DNA from: Myxococcus dinghuensis
GTDB taxonomy: Bacteria > Myxococcota > Myxococcia > Myxococcales > Myxococcaceae
Length of the DNA: 58,526 nt
Direction: 5' to 3'
Assembly: GCF_024198235.1 (NCBI RefSeq)
Contig: NZ_JAKCFB010000049.1
Coordinates: 1-58,526, forward strand
Both the position numbers and the translations under genes were made by a program. A model generated the notes under the pieces. That model saw only the letters and a list, made by a program, of their open reading frames with translations, searched no databases and was not told the origin of the DNA. Numbering within the stretch: position 1 is the first letter of the stretch; each line of letters begins with the position of its first letter. Positions 47,613-57,001 of the stretch are shown here, one piece after another.

Positions 47613-48053
47613 ATGCTCTACTTCGCCTACGGCTCCAACCTCGACAGGGAACAGATGCGCGCCCGTTGCCCCACCGCCACCGTCGCAGCCCGCGCCACGC
47701 TGCCAGGACATGCGCTGGTATTCGGCGGCTACAGCCGCCGTTGGGGCGGTGCTGTCGCCAGCCTCCAGCGCATGCGCGGCGCCCACGTCGAGGGACTGCT
47801 GTACTGCCTCACCCCGGACGACCTCCTCGCCCTCGACGCCTTCGAGGGGCATCCCTTCGCCTACCGCCGCGCCACCCGGCTGGTGACGGACAGCGCCGGC
47901 CACCGTCGCCGAGCCCTGCTGTACCTCCAGCCCAAGGAGGATTTCGAAGTCTGGCCGCCGGCTGCCCGCTACTTTCGGGTCCTCTGGCACGCCTACGGAC
48001 GCCTGGGCTTCAACCGCGCTGCGCTCGCCAGTGCGCTCGGAGGTGCCGCATGA
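47613..48053 (+). CDS. Gamma-glutamylcyclotransferase-like protein 1
   Basis: 146 aa. FAYGSNL at residues 4-10 is the family loop and the glutamate of DAFEGHPFAYRR is the catalytic acid. The family releases pyroglutamate-type products from gamma-glutamyl amines. It overlaps the next gene by 4 bp. Confidence 0.9.
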   Translation: MLYFAYGSNLDREQMRARCPTATVAARATLPGHALVFGGYSRRWGGAVASLQRMRGAHVEGLLYCLTPDDLLALDAFEGHPFAYRRATRLVTDSAGHRRRALLYLQPKEDFEVWPPAARYFRVLWHAYGRLGFNRAALASALGGAA

Positions 48054-48442
48054 CGGCATCTTCCGCCGCCCCCACACGCGTCTTCGTCTACGGCACGCTC
48101 ATACGGGGACAACCCAACCACCCGCGCCTTCGCGGAGCGCGTTTCCTGGGGCCGACACTGACGCCGGCCTCATTCAGCCTCTTCGACTACGGCCCGTTCC
48201 CTGCCCTCGCCGCGGGTGGCCAAACCACCGTCGTGGGCGAAGTGTACGAAGTCGACGCTCTCACGCTGGCCGCGCTCGACAGGCTCGAGGGCCACCCGCA
48301 CTTCTACGAGCGCACGTCCATTGCGCTCGACGGCTTCGGCCGCGTCGAGGCATACCTGTTTCCAGAGGCGCGCCTGGTGGGCCGCCCCCTCATCGCCTCC
48401 GGCTGCTGGCGCACACACCTGGTGAAGGAGAAGAAGCCGTGA
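48050..48442 (+). CDS. Gamma-glutamylcyclotransferase/AIG2-like protein 2
   Basis: 130 aa. VYGTLIRG near the N-terminus and DRLEGHPHFYER with the catalytic Glu are the AIG2/YtfP-type signature. A different branch from its upstream neighbour. The start overlaps as ATGA, and its stop abuts the next ATG. Confidence 0.88.
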   Translation: MTASSAAPTRVFVYGTLIRGQPNHPRLRGARFLGPTLTPASFSLFDYGPFPALAAGGQTTVVGEVYEVDALTLAALDRLEGHPHFYERTSIALDGFGRVEAYLFPEARLVGRPLIASGCWRTHLVKEKKP

Positions 48443-48681
48443 TGATCATCATGCGAGACGGCCGTGTCTTCCAGGGCACGGCGGTCCAAATCGTGAAGGG
48501 CATGCAGGACATCGCCTTCGGCGTGGAGCGCCTCTCGTTGCCTGAGTACGTCGACTGGGTGGTGGCAAACGCCCTGCGCGTCGAGTCCATCGCGCTGCGC
48601 GTGCATGGCGAAACCAACGAGGCGAAGGCCGCCTCGCTCGTGGACGAGATGGTCCGCGAGGGACTGGCGACGCGAGGGTGA
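48442..48681 (+). CDS. Small protein in the amidoligase cluster
   Basis: 79 aa. IIMRDGRVFQGTAVQIVKGM followed by a helical half. It might be the acceptor peptide or a small regulator, but that is speculation. Coupled to the cyclotransferase before it. Confidence 0.6.
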   Translation: MIIMRDGRVFQGTAVQIVKGMQDIAFGVERLSLPEYVDWVVANALRVESIALRVHGETNEAKAASLVDEMVREGLATRG

Positions 48682-48682
48682 C

Positions 48683-49120
48683 ATGACTGGCAGCGCCCAG
48701 CCCATTCTCATCGAGGGTTACACCGTTGAGGAGGTGCTCCGCCTGACGGAGCAGGAGCTTGCCGCCTTCGCGCTGACGGGCGAGCCCGTCGTCATCCGCA
48801 TCGGCTCCGCGGAGCTGCTCGGCTCCTTCCGGCTTCAGCCCGACACGTTCTTCGTGGAGTTGGCCCACATCGACAGCGGCGGGGAGGGCATCCTCCCCAC
48901 CTTCTGGCGTCTGGTGCGCCGCTTCGCCCAGGAGAGGGGCATTGGCCGCATCGAGTGGGTCGTCCACGCGGTACGGTGTGCCCGCCCCAACCTCAAGCTC
49001 CGGCGAGTCCTCGTAAGACGCGGGTTCGTCGTCCGAACGCTGCCCGGCATCGGCGAGGCCTACCACCTCGTCGACATGCTCCCGGGCCGCAGCGCCCCTG
49101 CCTCACAGGCCCAGCGGTAG
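48683..49120 (+). CDS. GNAT-like acetyltransferase-fold protein
   Basis: 145 aa. A beta-alpha pattern with FRLQPDTFFVELAHIDSGGEG and RRFAQERGIGRIEWVVHAVRC, then LRRVLVRRGFVVRTLPG, resembles the GNAT fold (the R-x-x-L-x-x-x-G-F element before the last strand). Acetyltransferase-like proteins accompany amidoligases in other genomes. The acetyl-CoA loop is not obvious. Confidence 0.6.
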   Translation: MTGSAQPILIEGYTVEEVLRLTEQELAAFALTGEPVVIRIGSAELLGSFRLQPDTFFVELAHIDSGGEGILPTFWRLVRRFAQERGIGRIEWVVHAVRCARPNLKLRRVLVRRGFVVRTLPGIGEAYHLVDMLPGRSAPASQAQR

Positions 49121-49334
49121 GCCTCCACACGCCTCGAGTTCCTCGACCAACGCAAGGGCCGCGCGCGCCGAATTCCGCCAGCACCGCCGCCTCCGCGTCG
49201 CCATACTCCCGCTTCGCCAGGGCCAGCAGCATCCGGCACTCCGGACTGCCGTCCGCCATCGCCCGCGCAAGCTGCAACCCCATCTCCGCCCGTCCCAGTC
49301 GCTCCGAGAGCGCCCGCCGCCTCTCCATGTCCAT
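49103..49334 (-). pseudogene. Possible small antisense gene with a GC-repeat frameshift
   Basis: On the minus strand a helical peptide (ERLGRAEMGLQLARAMADG, then LALAKREYGDAEAAVLAEFG) runs to a GC dinucleotide repeat near 49172, beyond which the +1 frame continues ALALVEELEACGG to a stop. Restoring two bases would give about 78 aa. No good ribosome site is seen. No other gene is supported in 49121-49433. Confidence 0.3.
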
Positions 49335-49433
49335 GAAGGACCCGCGGAGCAGAGACCGTGCCAGTAGGCTCGGCGCTCCCCGTCGCTTCGGGAGTTGCGA
49401 CGTTCGTCGCCACGGGCTGAACTGCCTCCCTTC

Positions 49434-50336
49434 ATGGGCACGACTGCCGACGTCCAACACTTTCTGCGCACGGGTGAGCACGACGCGCACTGCCGAGCTT
49501 GGCCCGGCGACCGCATTGAGCGGGAGCGACGCGCGCATGAAGAGCTCCGGCAGGCGCTCGTCGAGGAGGTGCAGCGACGAACAGCGACGCTCCCCGCCGA
49601 CGAGCGACTCCGGGGCCTCGACATCGTCGCGCTCACCCGGCGGAAGGTGGAGCCCATGGTGCGCGGCCTCTTCCCCGCCTTGGAACAGGGCGCCGTCCTC
49701 TCCCTTCTGGAGAAGTCCGTCGTCATCCTCACGCCGGCCAACATTGCCCAAGTTTTGCGGGAGTCCTCCTGGCTGAGCACGGCCTGGGACTTGGCCAACC
49801 TGTACCTCCTCAGCGCCGGTGCCGAGTTGCTGGGGCCCGAGGCGCCCCAGCTCCTGGGCCTCAGCGAGGGCACCACGTGCTACGTCTCCCTCTCCTACTT
49901 CGACGAGGAGACCCCCTTCGCCGACTACCTCGTGCATGAGGCGGCCCACGTTTTTCACAACTGCAAGCGACACACGGTGGGCCTGCCCGAGACACGCCGG
50001 CGTGAGTGGCTCCTCGACATCGACTACCGGAAGCGCGAGACGTTCGCCTACGCCTGCGAGGCGTACAGCCGCATCCTCGAAACCGGCAGCAACCGCCAGG
50101 CACGCATGACGCTCGCCGACGACTTCGCGGCCTGCGCGGCGCCGTCCGATGAGCGTGTCTCGGTGAGCGAGGTGGTGGAGATCGTCCGGGAAGCCGCGGC
50201 AGCGCGGAATGGGTGGAAGCACATCCTCATGCGGTGCAGCCCGAAGGCACGGAAGGTCACACGTCCACCCGAGATGAATGGGGCACCAGCATCCCAGCTT
50301 CGCGGTCAACAAGGGGCGGCGGGCGACACGCCTTGA
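49434..50336 (+). CDS. HExxH zinc metalloprotease-like protein
   Basis: 300 aa from ATG 49434. H168-E-A-A-H172 in DYLVHEAAHVFHNC and a downstream ETFAYACEAYSRIL, which gives a glutamate third ligand, define a gluzincin-like site. The N-terminal 90 residues are helical. No signal peptide, so probably cytoplasmic. It ends the right arm of the phage. Confidence 0.7.
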   Translation: MGTTADVQHFLRTGEHDAHCRAWPGDRIERERRAHEELRQALVEEVQRRTATLPADERLRGLDIVALTRRKVEPMVRGLFPALEQGAVLSLLEKSVVILTPANIAQVLRESSWLSTAWDLANLYLLSAGAELLGPEAPQLLGLSEGTTCYVSLSYFDEETPFADYLVHEAAHVFHNCKRHTVGLPETRRREWLLDIDYRKRETFAYACEAYSRILETGSNRQARMTLADDFAACAAPSDERVSVSEVVEIVREAAAARNGWKHILMRCSPKARKVTRPPEMNGAPASQLRGQQGAAGDTP

Positions 50337-50728
50337 ATTCTCTGATTCGCTGAGGACTCCGCCGCCTAGCCTACGAGAGTGAGCGGCCGTTCTTCGGACC
50401 GCGCGCGCGCCACGGCCGCCGCCCAGTGCTGGGGCTGCGAGAGCTGCGTACGGCGACAGCACCATTGAAGCGCCAACGCCCTGGGACCTCAGTGATCACC
50501 TATCGGCCCCTCCGCCCCCGTCCCGGGGCACGGTCACACCCAAGCAATCCGGATTACGTCTCCGCAACCACGCACGCTTGCGCATGTCCTACTTCCGCGT
50601 CCCCGGCGCTACACCAGCGAGACACCTCGGGGGGGTGACCGCACCATTCTCCGGGATGTGCTTTCCTTCCCCACGACGCTCACCTAGTACTTCGACCGAA
50701 CGGGGTTCACGCCTTGGAGGCAATCGGG
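50337..50728. other. Probable right boundary zone of the prophage
   Basis: No supported gene. Base composition and gene style change here from GC-rich phage cargo to lower-GC genes, so the phage end may lie within. No direct repeat matching the left arm could be found by eye. Confidence 0.4.
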
Positions 50729-51655
50729 ATGACGCAGCGTCAAATCAACACCCTGGCTGTACGCAAGCTGCTTCCTTGGCGCAAGAGGTTCCTCATGCTT
50801 TTTGGTGGACGAAAGCCGGACCCACTCACGGCCAGAAACTGGCGAAATCCCGCTATCGCACTCCTGTTCGCGTACTTCCCTATTCAATGGATTGCATCCT
50901 GGCTCGGAGGCAATGCCCCCACATACGCCATGGGAATCCTCTATCTCTCAGCCTGCCTGTTTGCTGTCGCAGCAGCACTGGAAACAGTCGCACTCCTAAA
51001 AACCAATCTCGCAAAACTCATCAGCCCAACCCTCGTAAGTATCGGGGTGCTCATCGTAGGAGGAATCGCCACCATCGTCGCCCGCAGCGAAGTGAACGAG
51101 CTCGTCAGAACTGATCCATCCGCACTTCCGTACGCCGTAAGTGCACTGACTGGGACGCTGCTACCCAGCATCTGGCTCACTCTCGTTGGCGCCACCCTCG
51201 GCCTTGGAGGAATTCTCTCCATTTCATTTGCCACCTGGTTGCAAATCCTGGAGCGTTCAGGGCTTCTCACAACAGCCCTGTTGATCCGCAACAGCACCAC
51301 CTTCCGGATTCTGTTCGCTCGCTCAAGAAGCAAATGGACCGCACCTTCCTCGTCGACGGTAAGTGCCAGGGGATTTGGCCTGGTCTTCCTAGGAATAGCA
51401 ACTCTTTGGCTAGGCATCTTTGCCGGCGGCGCATGGCGAAAGCCGCTACTGAAACCGCTCATAGTCTGGTCCCAGTATTCCCAGTTCAGCCAATGCATAA
51501 ACCACAAGAGCGGCGAGCTCGTAGCATTCCTCTCAGAGAGTCGCATTAGCGTCGCAATAGAGGACGAGACAGGTGACATCACCTTCAGCTCCCGTCCATG
51601 CGAATTGCCTTCGACGACCGGCACACCATCAGGCCAATCCGCACAATTGAACTAA
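50729..51655 (+). CDS. Membrane protein of unknown function
   Basis: 308 aa from ATG 50729, with GGAGG nine bases before it. About five membrane segments: 36-56, 60-82, 88-112, 130-165 and 205-225. A cytoplasmic basic N-terminus and a soluble C-terminal 80 residues. Not recognised. Lower GC than the phage. Converges on the Schlafen/AlbA-type gene with a shared hairpin between. Confidence 0.7.
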   Translation: MTQRQINTLAVRKLLPWRKRFLMLFGGRKPDPLTARNWRNPAIALLFAYFPIQWIASWLGGNAPTYAMGILYLSACLFAVAAALETVALLKTNLAKLISPTLVSIGVLIVGGIATIVARSEVNELVRTDPSALPYAVSALTGTLLPSIWLTLVGATLGLGGILSISFATWLQILERSGLLTTALLIRNSTTFRILFARSRSKWTAPSSSTVSARGFGLVFLGIATLWLGIFAGGAWRKPLLKPLIVWSQYSQFSQCINHKSGELVAFLSESRISVAIEDETGDITFSSRPCELPSTTGTPSGQSAQLN

Positions 51656-51683
51656 TACGATTCGATTACGCCCCAGTGCTGCG

Positions 51684-51716
51684 ACTCTCCGAAAGGGGGA
51701 ATCCTCCTCGGAGAGT
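51684..51716. terminator. Bidirectional hairpin between convergent genes
   Basis: ACTCTCCGA and TCGGAGAGT form a perfect 9-bp stem around a 15-base loop, midway between the membrane protein and the AlbA-type gene. Confidence 0.6.
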
Positions 51717-51741
51717 TCCCGCCCCTCTGTGACACTAGAAC

Positions 51742-53112
51742 CTACTCGACATTGTCGATAATCGTGTTCCCTGGGGCCAAAAAAGTTCCAGCGTTGCCGC
51801 TCCCGATGTGCAGCAAGCGTCGTAGCTCAGAGGGGTCTGGACGCATGCTGCTGGAGCCGTGCCGAACAAAGTACTCATTCTGGGCCGAGGCGTAGGGGGG
51901 CTGATCGCCGGCCTTCACGTCAACGACGATTACTGGACGCCCATCTTTGTCATGCACCTTGAGCCTGTAGCTAGGAAATGGCTTAACATTGGCCCTAAAC
52001 AATTGCTCAAGACGATCCGTCACCGATTTCAATTGAATATCCACACCATCATCCGCGCGCTTGGTCGCCTTCTTCAACTCCGACAACCCCTGAGGATTTC
52101 CATTGTCGTCAACACCGACATAGAGGCGCCCACCTTTCGAGTTAGAGAACGCCACAATCGTCTTGACCAATTCCGCCTCTTTTTGTTGATCCTTAGCATC
52201 CACGAACGGCTTATACTCAACAAGCTCGTTCTCTCCTGACTTCAACTCCATCAGGATCCGCTCTTCCTCGGATACACTGACTGCAGACGTGGCGAGCTTG
52301 GCTTCGGAGCGATGCACACTACGCTCCGCCAGGACGTCCCCAGACTCATCGACAACGAAAATTTTGGCCGACTCCACTTCTTCAGGAATTTCCAACCGAA
52401 GCATAGGCGCAGCACGGACAATATCGTATCGCCTTGTCCTGCTCCCCACATAGAGCACTTGAACTTCGTAAGACTGCTCAGGCACATTCACTTCGAGTTC
52501 GATCTCCAAGAACGCATCCCGCCACTCTGCATTCCTGATTCGAATTCGCGCATCCGGAAGGATGGTGATTAGCTCCCATAAAAACTGACTACTCTCCCCC
52601 TTCCACGCATCTCTGTCATCAAAGAGCCACTCTCGCAAAGCATGTGCTCCACTTAGAAAAGGCCGCATGCCGCGCGCGATGATGGGCTCACTTGGGAGAG
52701 CATCCTCGCCAACGAACTCTACTCGCGCCAACCTCGACCGAATGCGCCACTCCCGCCAAACAGACGTGCTCTTAAACCATCGCCCAGTGGGCTCGATGTA
52801 CGCGTCAGAACTAGTGCCTGAAATTGGAATTGAGCCAAGACTTCCCTGCCCTGCCAAAATCTCCTTCAGTCGTTGAACGGCAACCGACCCTCCGGGTATC
52901 CATTCCTCAACCAAAGTCATTTGAGGATTCAAAATTGCCGTCCTGGCCTCAAGCGGCTCGTCCCAGAACATGACCTTTCCACTAATCAAGAAGGACCCCT
53001 GTTGAGTGTTCCGCAGAACCATGGAGAACAGGGCTCCAGCTGGGTCCCTCGCGCGTTTCAGAAACAAAGCGCCAAGTTTCTGCGCAAGCTCTTCTGGAGT
53101 GATTTTAGCCAT
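51742..53112 (-). CDS. Schlafen/AlbA_2-domain protein
   Basis: 456 aa, ATG 53112 after AGAGGAATTC. Residues 300-425 are an AlbA_2 (Schlafen) domain: ENELVEYKPF with the first acidic motif, and IVAFSNSKGGRLYVGVDDNG with the conserved G-G and G-V-D-D. The N-terminal 300 residues are beta-rich and unidentified. AlbA_2 proteins bind nucleic acid and are frequent in transcription control and phage defence. The low GC suggests transfer. Confidence 0.8.
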   Translation of the reverse strand: MAKITPEELAQKLGALFLKRARDPAGALFSMVLRNTQQGSFLISGKVMFWDEPLEARTAILNPQMTLVEEWIPGGSVAVQRLKEILAGQGSLGSIPISGTSSDAYIEPTGRWFKSTSVWREWRIRSRLARVEFVGEDALPSEPIIARGMRPFLSGAHALREWLFDDRDAWKGESSQFLWELITILPDARIRIRNAEWRDAFLEIELEVNVPEQSYEVQVLYVGSRTRRYDIVRAAPMLRLEIPEEVESAKIFVVDESGDVLAERSVHRSEAKLATSAVSVSEEERILMELKSGENELVEYKPFVDAKDQQKEAELVKTIVAFSNSKGGRLYVGVDDNGNPQGLSELKKATKRADDGVDIQLKSVTDRLEQLFRANVKPFPSYRLKVHDKDGRPVIVVDVKAGDQPPYASAQNEYFVRHGSSSMRPDPSELRRLLHIGSGNAGTFLAPGNTIIDNVE

Positions 53113-53317
53113 GAATTCCTCTGGGTGGCACGATGCGGCGTGTCGATAGAACAGCGAATAGCGGTAGTGGTAGACCCAGCACCAGGGCTCACCTCATGGA
53201 TTCAGCACCAGGGTAGCGGCATCCAAGACTCACCGCACTGGCTAGCGCCGAGTCAAGCGCTGCGACTCTAGCCCGGGTGACCCCTCATCCAATAGAACTA
53301 CCCGGTCACGTGGACTT

Positions 53318-53547
53318 ATGCGAGAGTCCTGTTCGACTACCGGAATCACGCCTACGCAGTTCGAGAAGCTCGACGAGCTGATGGGCACCTATCCAGAAGC
53401 AATAGTCTTCTGGCAGGACCACAGGCGTGACAAGGATGAGTACGTAAAGGGCCTGTGGACGGACGGGGAGTGCATGGGCATTCATTTGCTGGCGGTCCAC
53501 ATATTCGAGGACCGTCCCTACCCCCAACTCGGTCGCCACATCCTAAG
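53318..53547 (+). pseudogene. Possible gene fragment cut by the group II intron
   Basis: From ATG 53318, about 75 codons read LDELMGTYPEAIVFWQDHRR and GECMGIHLLAVHIF before running into the intron. No family recognised. Any original gene would be truncated at its 3' end. Confidence 0.35.
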
Positions 53548-55510
53548 CGCGACACTGCCCCACTCTGCAGCGCGTCACTGCGAGGGTCGCGGTAGGGACG
53601 GCTCTTCACCCGTGAAGGCTGGAGCCGCCCCCCGCACAGATCCCAGCGGGCGCTGCTAACGCACTGGGCTCTTGCCTCGAGTGGTGACGTCGAAACGCTC
53701 TTCTGGCCAGGGATGCTGGATACGGGCTTTCGGAAGCCATCGGTCCACCAGGGCCTTCATCCTCCCCCAGTTCGTCTGGTCACGCTGGCTTCGGCGCCGA
53801 AGCGCCTGGTACCAGTGCCGGCCGACCTGGGTTCGGAATCGTCCCATGGCATAGATGTTGGTGGGAACTGCGTGGTACGCGAAGTAGCCACGTACCACCG
53901 CGGCAAGCCAGTTCCCCTGCTCCGGGATGGGCAGATGGCGGCGTCGCTGAATTTCCGCTTTCACGTCCTTCAGCTTCGCGTTCATCCGCTTCCGCATCGT
54001 GTGCCGCTTCATCAGGTAGAAGCCTGCCTTCGACTTGCCGCAGATGTGAGTAAACCCGAGGTAGTTGAAGGTTTCTGGCTTCCCAAGCCCACGCTCCTTT
54101 CGCATCTGGGAGGCGAACCTCCCGAACAGAATGAGGCGCGTCTTCTCTGGATGCAGTTCCAGGGCAAACGTCCGCAACCTCTCGCGGAGGAGCCCCAGGA
54201 ACTGCTCGGCATCCGAGCGATATTGGAAACCCACGATGAAGTCGTCCGCGTAACGCGTGATGATGACATCACCTCGCGCCCGCGTTCGCCTCCACCGTTG
54301 GAACCAAAGGTCGAGGACGTAGTGGAGGTAGATGTTCGCCAGCAGCGGCGACACCGTCGCTCCCTGGGGCGTGCCCTCTTCGCTCGCCCGCCACGTCCCC
54401 TTCTCCATCACGCCTGCGCTCAGCCACTTCTGGATGAGTCGCAGGACCCGCCTGTCTGCAATCCGATGCTCGATGAACTTCATCAGCCACTCGTGGTCGA
54501 TGGCGTCGAAGAACCCACGAATGTCCGCGTCGAGCACCCAGCTCACCCTCCTTCGTCCAAGTCCGGCCGCGAGTGCATCCAGCGACTGATGCTGGCTGCG
54601 CCCCGGCCGGAACCCGTACGAGAAGCCAAGGAAGTCCTCTTCGTAGATGGCGTTCATCACCTCGACGACGCTGCGCTGGACAAGTTTGTCTTCCAGAGCC
54701 GCGATGCCGAGCGGTCGCTGCCGCCCGTCCGCCTTGGGGATGTACGTTCTGCGCGAGGGTTTCGCCCGGTACGCGCCTCGGTGGAGGCGTGCGTGCAGGT
54801 CCCGAAGGTTCTCTTCGAGCGCTGCGCCGTACGTCCCCCACGTCACGCCGTCCACTCCCGGAGCGGCGTTGCGGCGCAGGGCCGCAAACGACGTCCGAAG
54901 GCTTTCGAGCGTGACGTGGTGTAGAAGCGCGGAGAACTTCGCCTTCCTGTCCTTCCTTGCAGCTTGACGTACGCGGGCGAGTTCACTGGGCAGGCGTGTC
55001 CGGCACTGCGTCCGGGGCCTGTTTTGCTCTCCCGCGTTCCTCTTGGCCAGGCTCCTTCCCTCCACCGTCTCCGCAGCTCGACTGCGAGCGTTGTTCGACG
55101 ACTTCACCGGTACTACGAGCCTGTCCGACTTCCTCTGCTCATGCGTCATCGGATTGCGGTCTCCGACCTTCCCGATGCGTCCCGCCTCGCCAACTTCGGC
55201 GGGCGAGCAGAGGACCTCCCGGTTCTCGTGCATGGAGTTTCAGTGCATGCGTGGGGTCTCCGACTGCGCAGGACCGTCCGCGAGCTCACCCTAGCGCTCG
55301 CGTCCGTGGGGCCTTCCGCTTCGGTTAACAGCGTCGGCGTCCTGGAGGTCTGATTTCGCAGCTCAATACCCAGCCTGCACCTGCCCCGGTCAACGCTTCG
55401 CCCAGCCCCCTTACGAGGGCCGTCGCATGACTTGGGGTCATCGCGGGTGGTTAGCCCTTCGATGTACGACTCTTTCATTCGCGACTCCATGCCGGTTTAT
55501 CCCGGCGCAC
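53540..55510 (-). mobile_element. Group II intron (minus strand)
   Basis: 5' end: GTGCG at 55510-55506 (minus), the conserved group II opening. Near the 3' end a domain V-like hairpin (53595-53630, GGGCGGCTC paired with GAGCCGTCCC) is followed by a domain VI-like stem (53548-53591, CGCGAC with GTCGCG). The 3' boundary is uncertain within about 53540-53548. It encodes its own maturase. The 5' boundary lies directly against the terminal sequence of an IS66 copy. Confidence 0.85.
53656..55233 (-). CDS. ltrA: Group II intron reverse transcriptase/maturase
   Basis: 525 aa. Reverse transcriptase blocks in order: FAALRRNAAPGVDGVTWGTY, YIPKADGRQRPLGIAALEDK, FSYGFRPGRSQHQSLDAL, LDADIRGFFDAIDHEWL, the GTPQGATVSPLLANIYL turn, and the catalytic YADD in TRYADDFIVGF. 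A maturase X domain (GNWLAAVVRGYFAYHAVPTN) follows and there is no HNH endonuclease domain. It helps splice the intron and copy it into DNA. Confidence 0.95.
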   Translation of the reverse strand: MHENREVLCSPAEVGEAGRIGKVGDRNPMTHEQRKSDRLVVPVKSSNNARSRAAETVEGRSLAKRNAGEQNRPRTQCRTRLPSELARVRQAARKDRKAKFSALLHHVTLESLRTSFAALRRNAAPGVDGVTWGTYGAALEENLRDLHARLHRGAYRAKPSRRTYIPKADGRQRPLGIAALEDKLVQRSVVEVMNAIYEEDFLGFSYGFRPGRSQHQSLDALAAGLGRRRVSWVLDADIRGFFDAIDHEWLMKFIEHRIADRRVLRLIQKWLSAGVMEKGTWRASEEGTPQGATVSPLLANIYLHYVLDLWFQRWRRTRARGDVIITRYADDFIVGFQYRSDAEQFLGLLRERLRTFALELHPEKTRLILFGRFASQMRKERGLGKPETFNYLGFTHICGKSKAGFYLMKRHTMRKRMNAKLKDVKAEIQRRRHLPIPEQGNWLAAVVRGYFAYHAVPTNIYAMGRFRTQVGRHWYQALRRRSQRDQTNWGRMKALVDRWLPKARIQHPWPEERFDVTTRGKSPVR

Positions 55511-55799
55511 TAACCGACCGACGGCGGGTGTCCTGAGGTGAGCGCGCCTCGCGGGTTGTTGGGTCATGCGACGACCCAATCCGGATGAGTGGCCGAAGTT
55601 GGTGGAGGAGTTCGAGGCAAGTGGGCTGCAGCAGAAGGAGTTCGTGGCCAAGCACGACCTGTCCTTGGGCACGCTGCAGTACTGGCTCTACAAGAAGCGC
55701 AAGAAGCGGGGCCTCCGGGCGTCTGACTTGGCTGCCGAATCGGTCGCCGCCTTTCTCTGCCTCTGGAGGTTGTAGCGTCGCCCGCGCCGCAGGCGCGGG
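55511..55799 (+). mobile_element. Truncated IS66-family element, left end
   Basis: The sequence from TAACCGACCGACGGCGGG onward matches the start of the second copy at 57832 with few differences, but similarity stops at about 55799. Only the end and the tnpA start remain. The terminal GTAA of the family is broken here by the adjoining intron. Confidence 0.8.
55566..55775 (+). pseudogene. IS66 TnpA remnant
   Basis: 69 aa. The first 60 or so residues (RRPNPDEWPKLVEEFEASGL) equal the TnpA of the second copy. Then an extra CT in CTTTCTCTGCC shifts the frame into CLWRL and a stop. Non-functional. Confidence 0.8.
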
Positions 55800-56149
55800 T
55801 GACCTGCCTGGATCCTTCGGACCAAGGTGCTCAGCCGGAGCCCGTGCGGGCGCGCCTCGGCCCCAGGAGACGGGAGGGGCGGCCGCTCCGTCGTCTGGGC
55901 GATACGTCGCCGCGACCGCGCGGGGAGAAGGACAGACGGAGTGGGGAGGCCGAGCAATGGCCTCCCCGCGATGCGAATCCCGTGGCCGCACACCCCCTCC
56001 CCCAGGCTCTTTCGGGTACCGTGTCTGCATTATTTAAGATATCTTGGCTGGAGCAGGTTGCTCCAGGATGGACAGCTGCCTCATGATCCTGCACCACCCC
56101 TGAACTGGCCTCTGGCAGGGGTTGCCATGGAGGACTGGGGGATGCGCGA
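55800..56149. other. Region between the IS66 relic and the secreted-protein gene
   Basis: No supported gene. It contains a 9-bp perfect hairpin GGGGAGGCC/GGCCTCCCC (55943-55967) with a 7-base loop, likely the terminator of a gene lost to the insertion. Confidence 0.5.
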
Positions 56150-57001
56150 ATGCCTTTGACGAAAGAGATGATGCGGCCAGCGACGGCCATTTTGCTGGGG
56201 GCGTCGGTGGCCCTGTCGTGGACTTCGGCGGACGCGGCCAACGAAGGCTGCACCATGCCTGCTTCGAACCAACTCCTTTGCGAACTCCGTTCAGGGACAT
56301 ACACGTTCACCGTCAAGAAAGGCGTGTACGTCAAGCTCCTGAACAACACAGGAACATACCTACAGATCGACCAACTCCAGGGAGCAGGAGCGGACGCTGG
56401 GGGATTTGGCGAGTATGGAGCGTGTCTCAATCGTTTTTCGACAGACCAGAACCCAGCGGGCGCGGGCGAGGTAGGCGGAGCGGTCAAGGACTCCGGGCAA
56501 ACCTATCCCCCCGGCCGGTGGGACAATCCCGCTGAAGCCACAGGGCTCTCGGTTCCACCTGGGTCCACTGTCTATTTGAACTACAACTCCGCCGCTCCGA
56601 AATTTACCTACACCGTGACCACCAGGAGGCAGACCACCGGGATCGCGGTCTGGCGGCAGCCCCAGGCGGATCAGACCATCAGTTGTAATGGGGCAAGACA
56701 ATCGACGAAGTGGGGCGGTTGGAAGAACACTGGAGGTGTTCGCTACCTTCGGGGAGCGCAGATCTACTCGGTGAGTGCCAAGCCAGATCCAACCATGACG
56801 GATGATGCATGTCTGTATATTCTCGACATCAACGGGCGCGTGCGTTGGTCCATGTGCGATGGGGTCAACAAGCGCGGACGCATCGCGGTCTCGCCGGTCC
56901 AGGCCGTGCAACCCGGGGAAACGGTGGCTGCACAGGCATCCAACACTTGTGCTCCCCCGGCAGTTTGGGATTGGGTCGCTTATATCTACATCTCGAGTTG
57001 A
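56150..57001 (+). CDS. Secreted protein of unknown function
   Basis: 283 aa. Signal peptide to about residue 29 (ATAILLGASVALSW, then SADA-A). The mature part has scattered cysteines, probably disulphides, and beta-rich stretches (GTYTFTVKKGVYVKLL, TVYLNYNSAAPKFTYTV). No family recognised. ATG 56168 is an alternative start. Host-like, with no link to the phage. Confidence 0.75.
   Translation: MPLTKEMMRPATAILLGASVALSWTSADAANEGCTMPASNQLLCELRSGTYTFTVKKGVYVKLLNNTGTYLQIDQLQGAGADAGGFGEYGACLNRFSTDQNPAGAGEVGGAVKDSGQTYPPGRWDNPAEATGLSVPPGSTVYLNYNSAAPKFTYTVTTRRQTTGIAVWRQPQADQTISCNGARQSTKWGGWKNTGGVRYLRGAQIYSVSAKPDPTMTDDACLYILDINGRVRWSMCDGVNKRGRIAVSPVQAVQPGETVAAQASNTCAPPAVWDWVAYIYISS

Noticed and set aside
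48993..50465. 490-aa antisense frame opposite the metalloprotease-like gene
   Set aside because: Mostly a shadow; only its segment at 49103-49334 looks possibly coding and is reported at low confidence.
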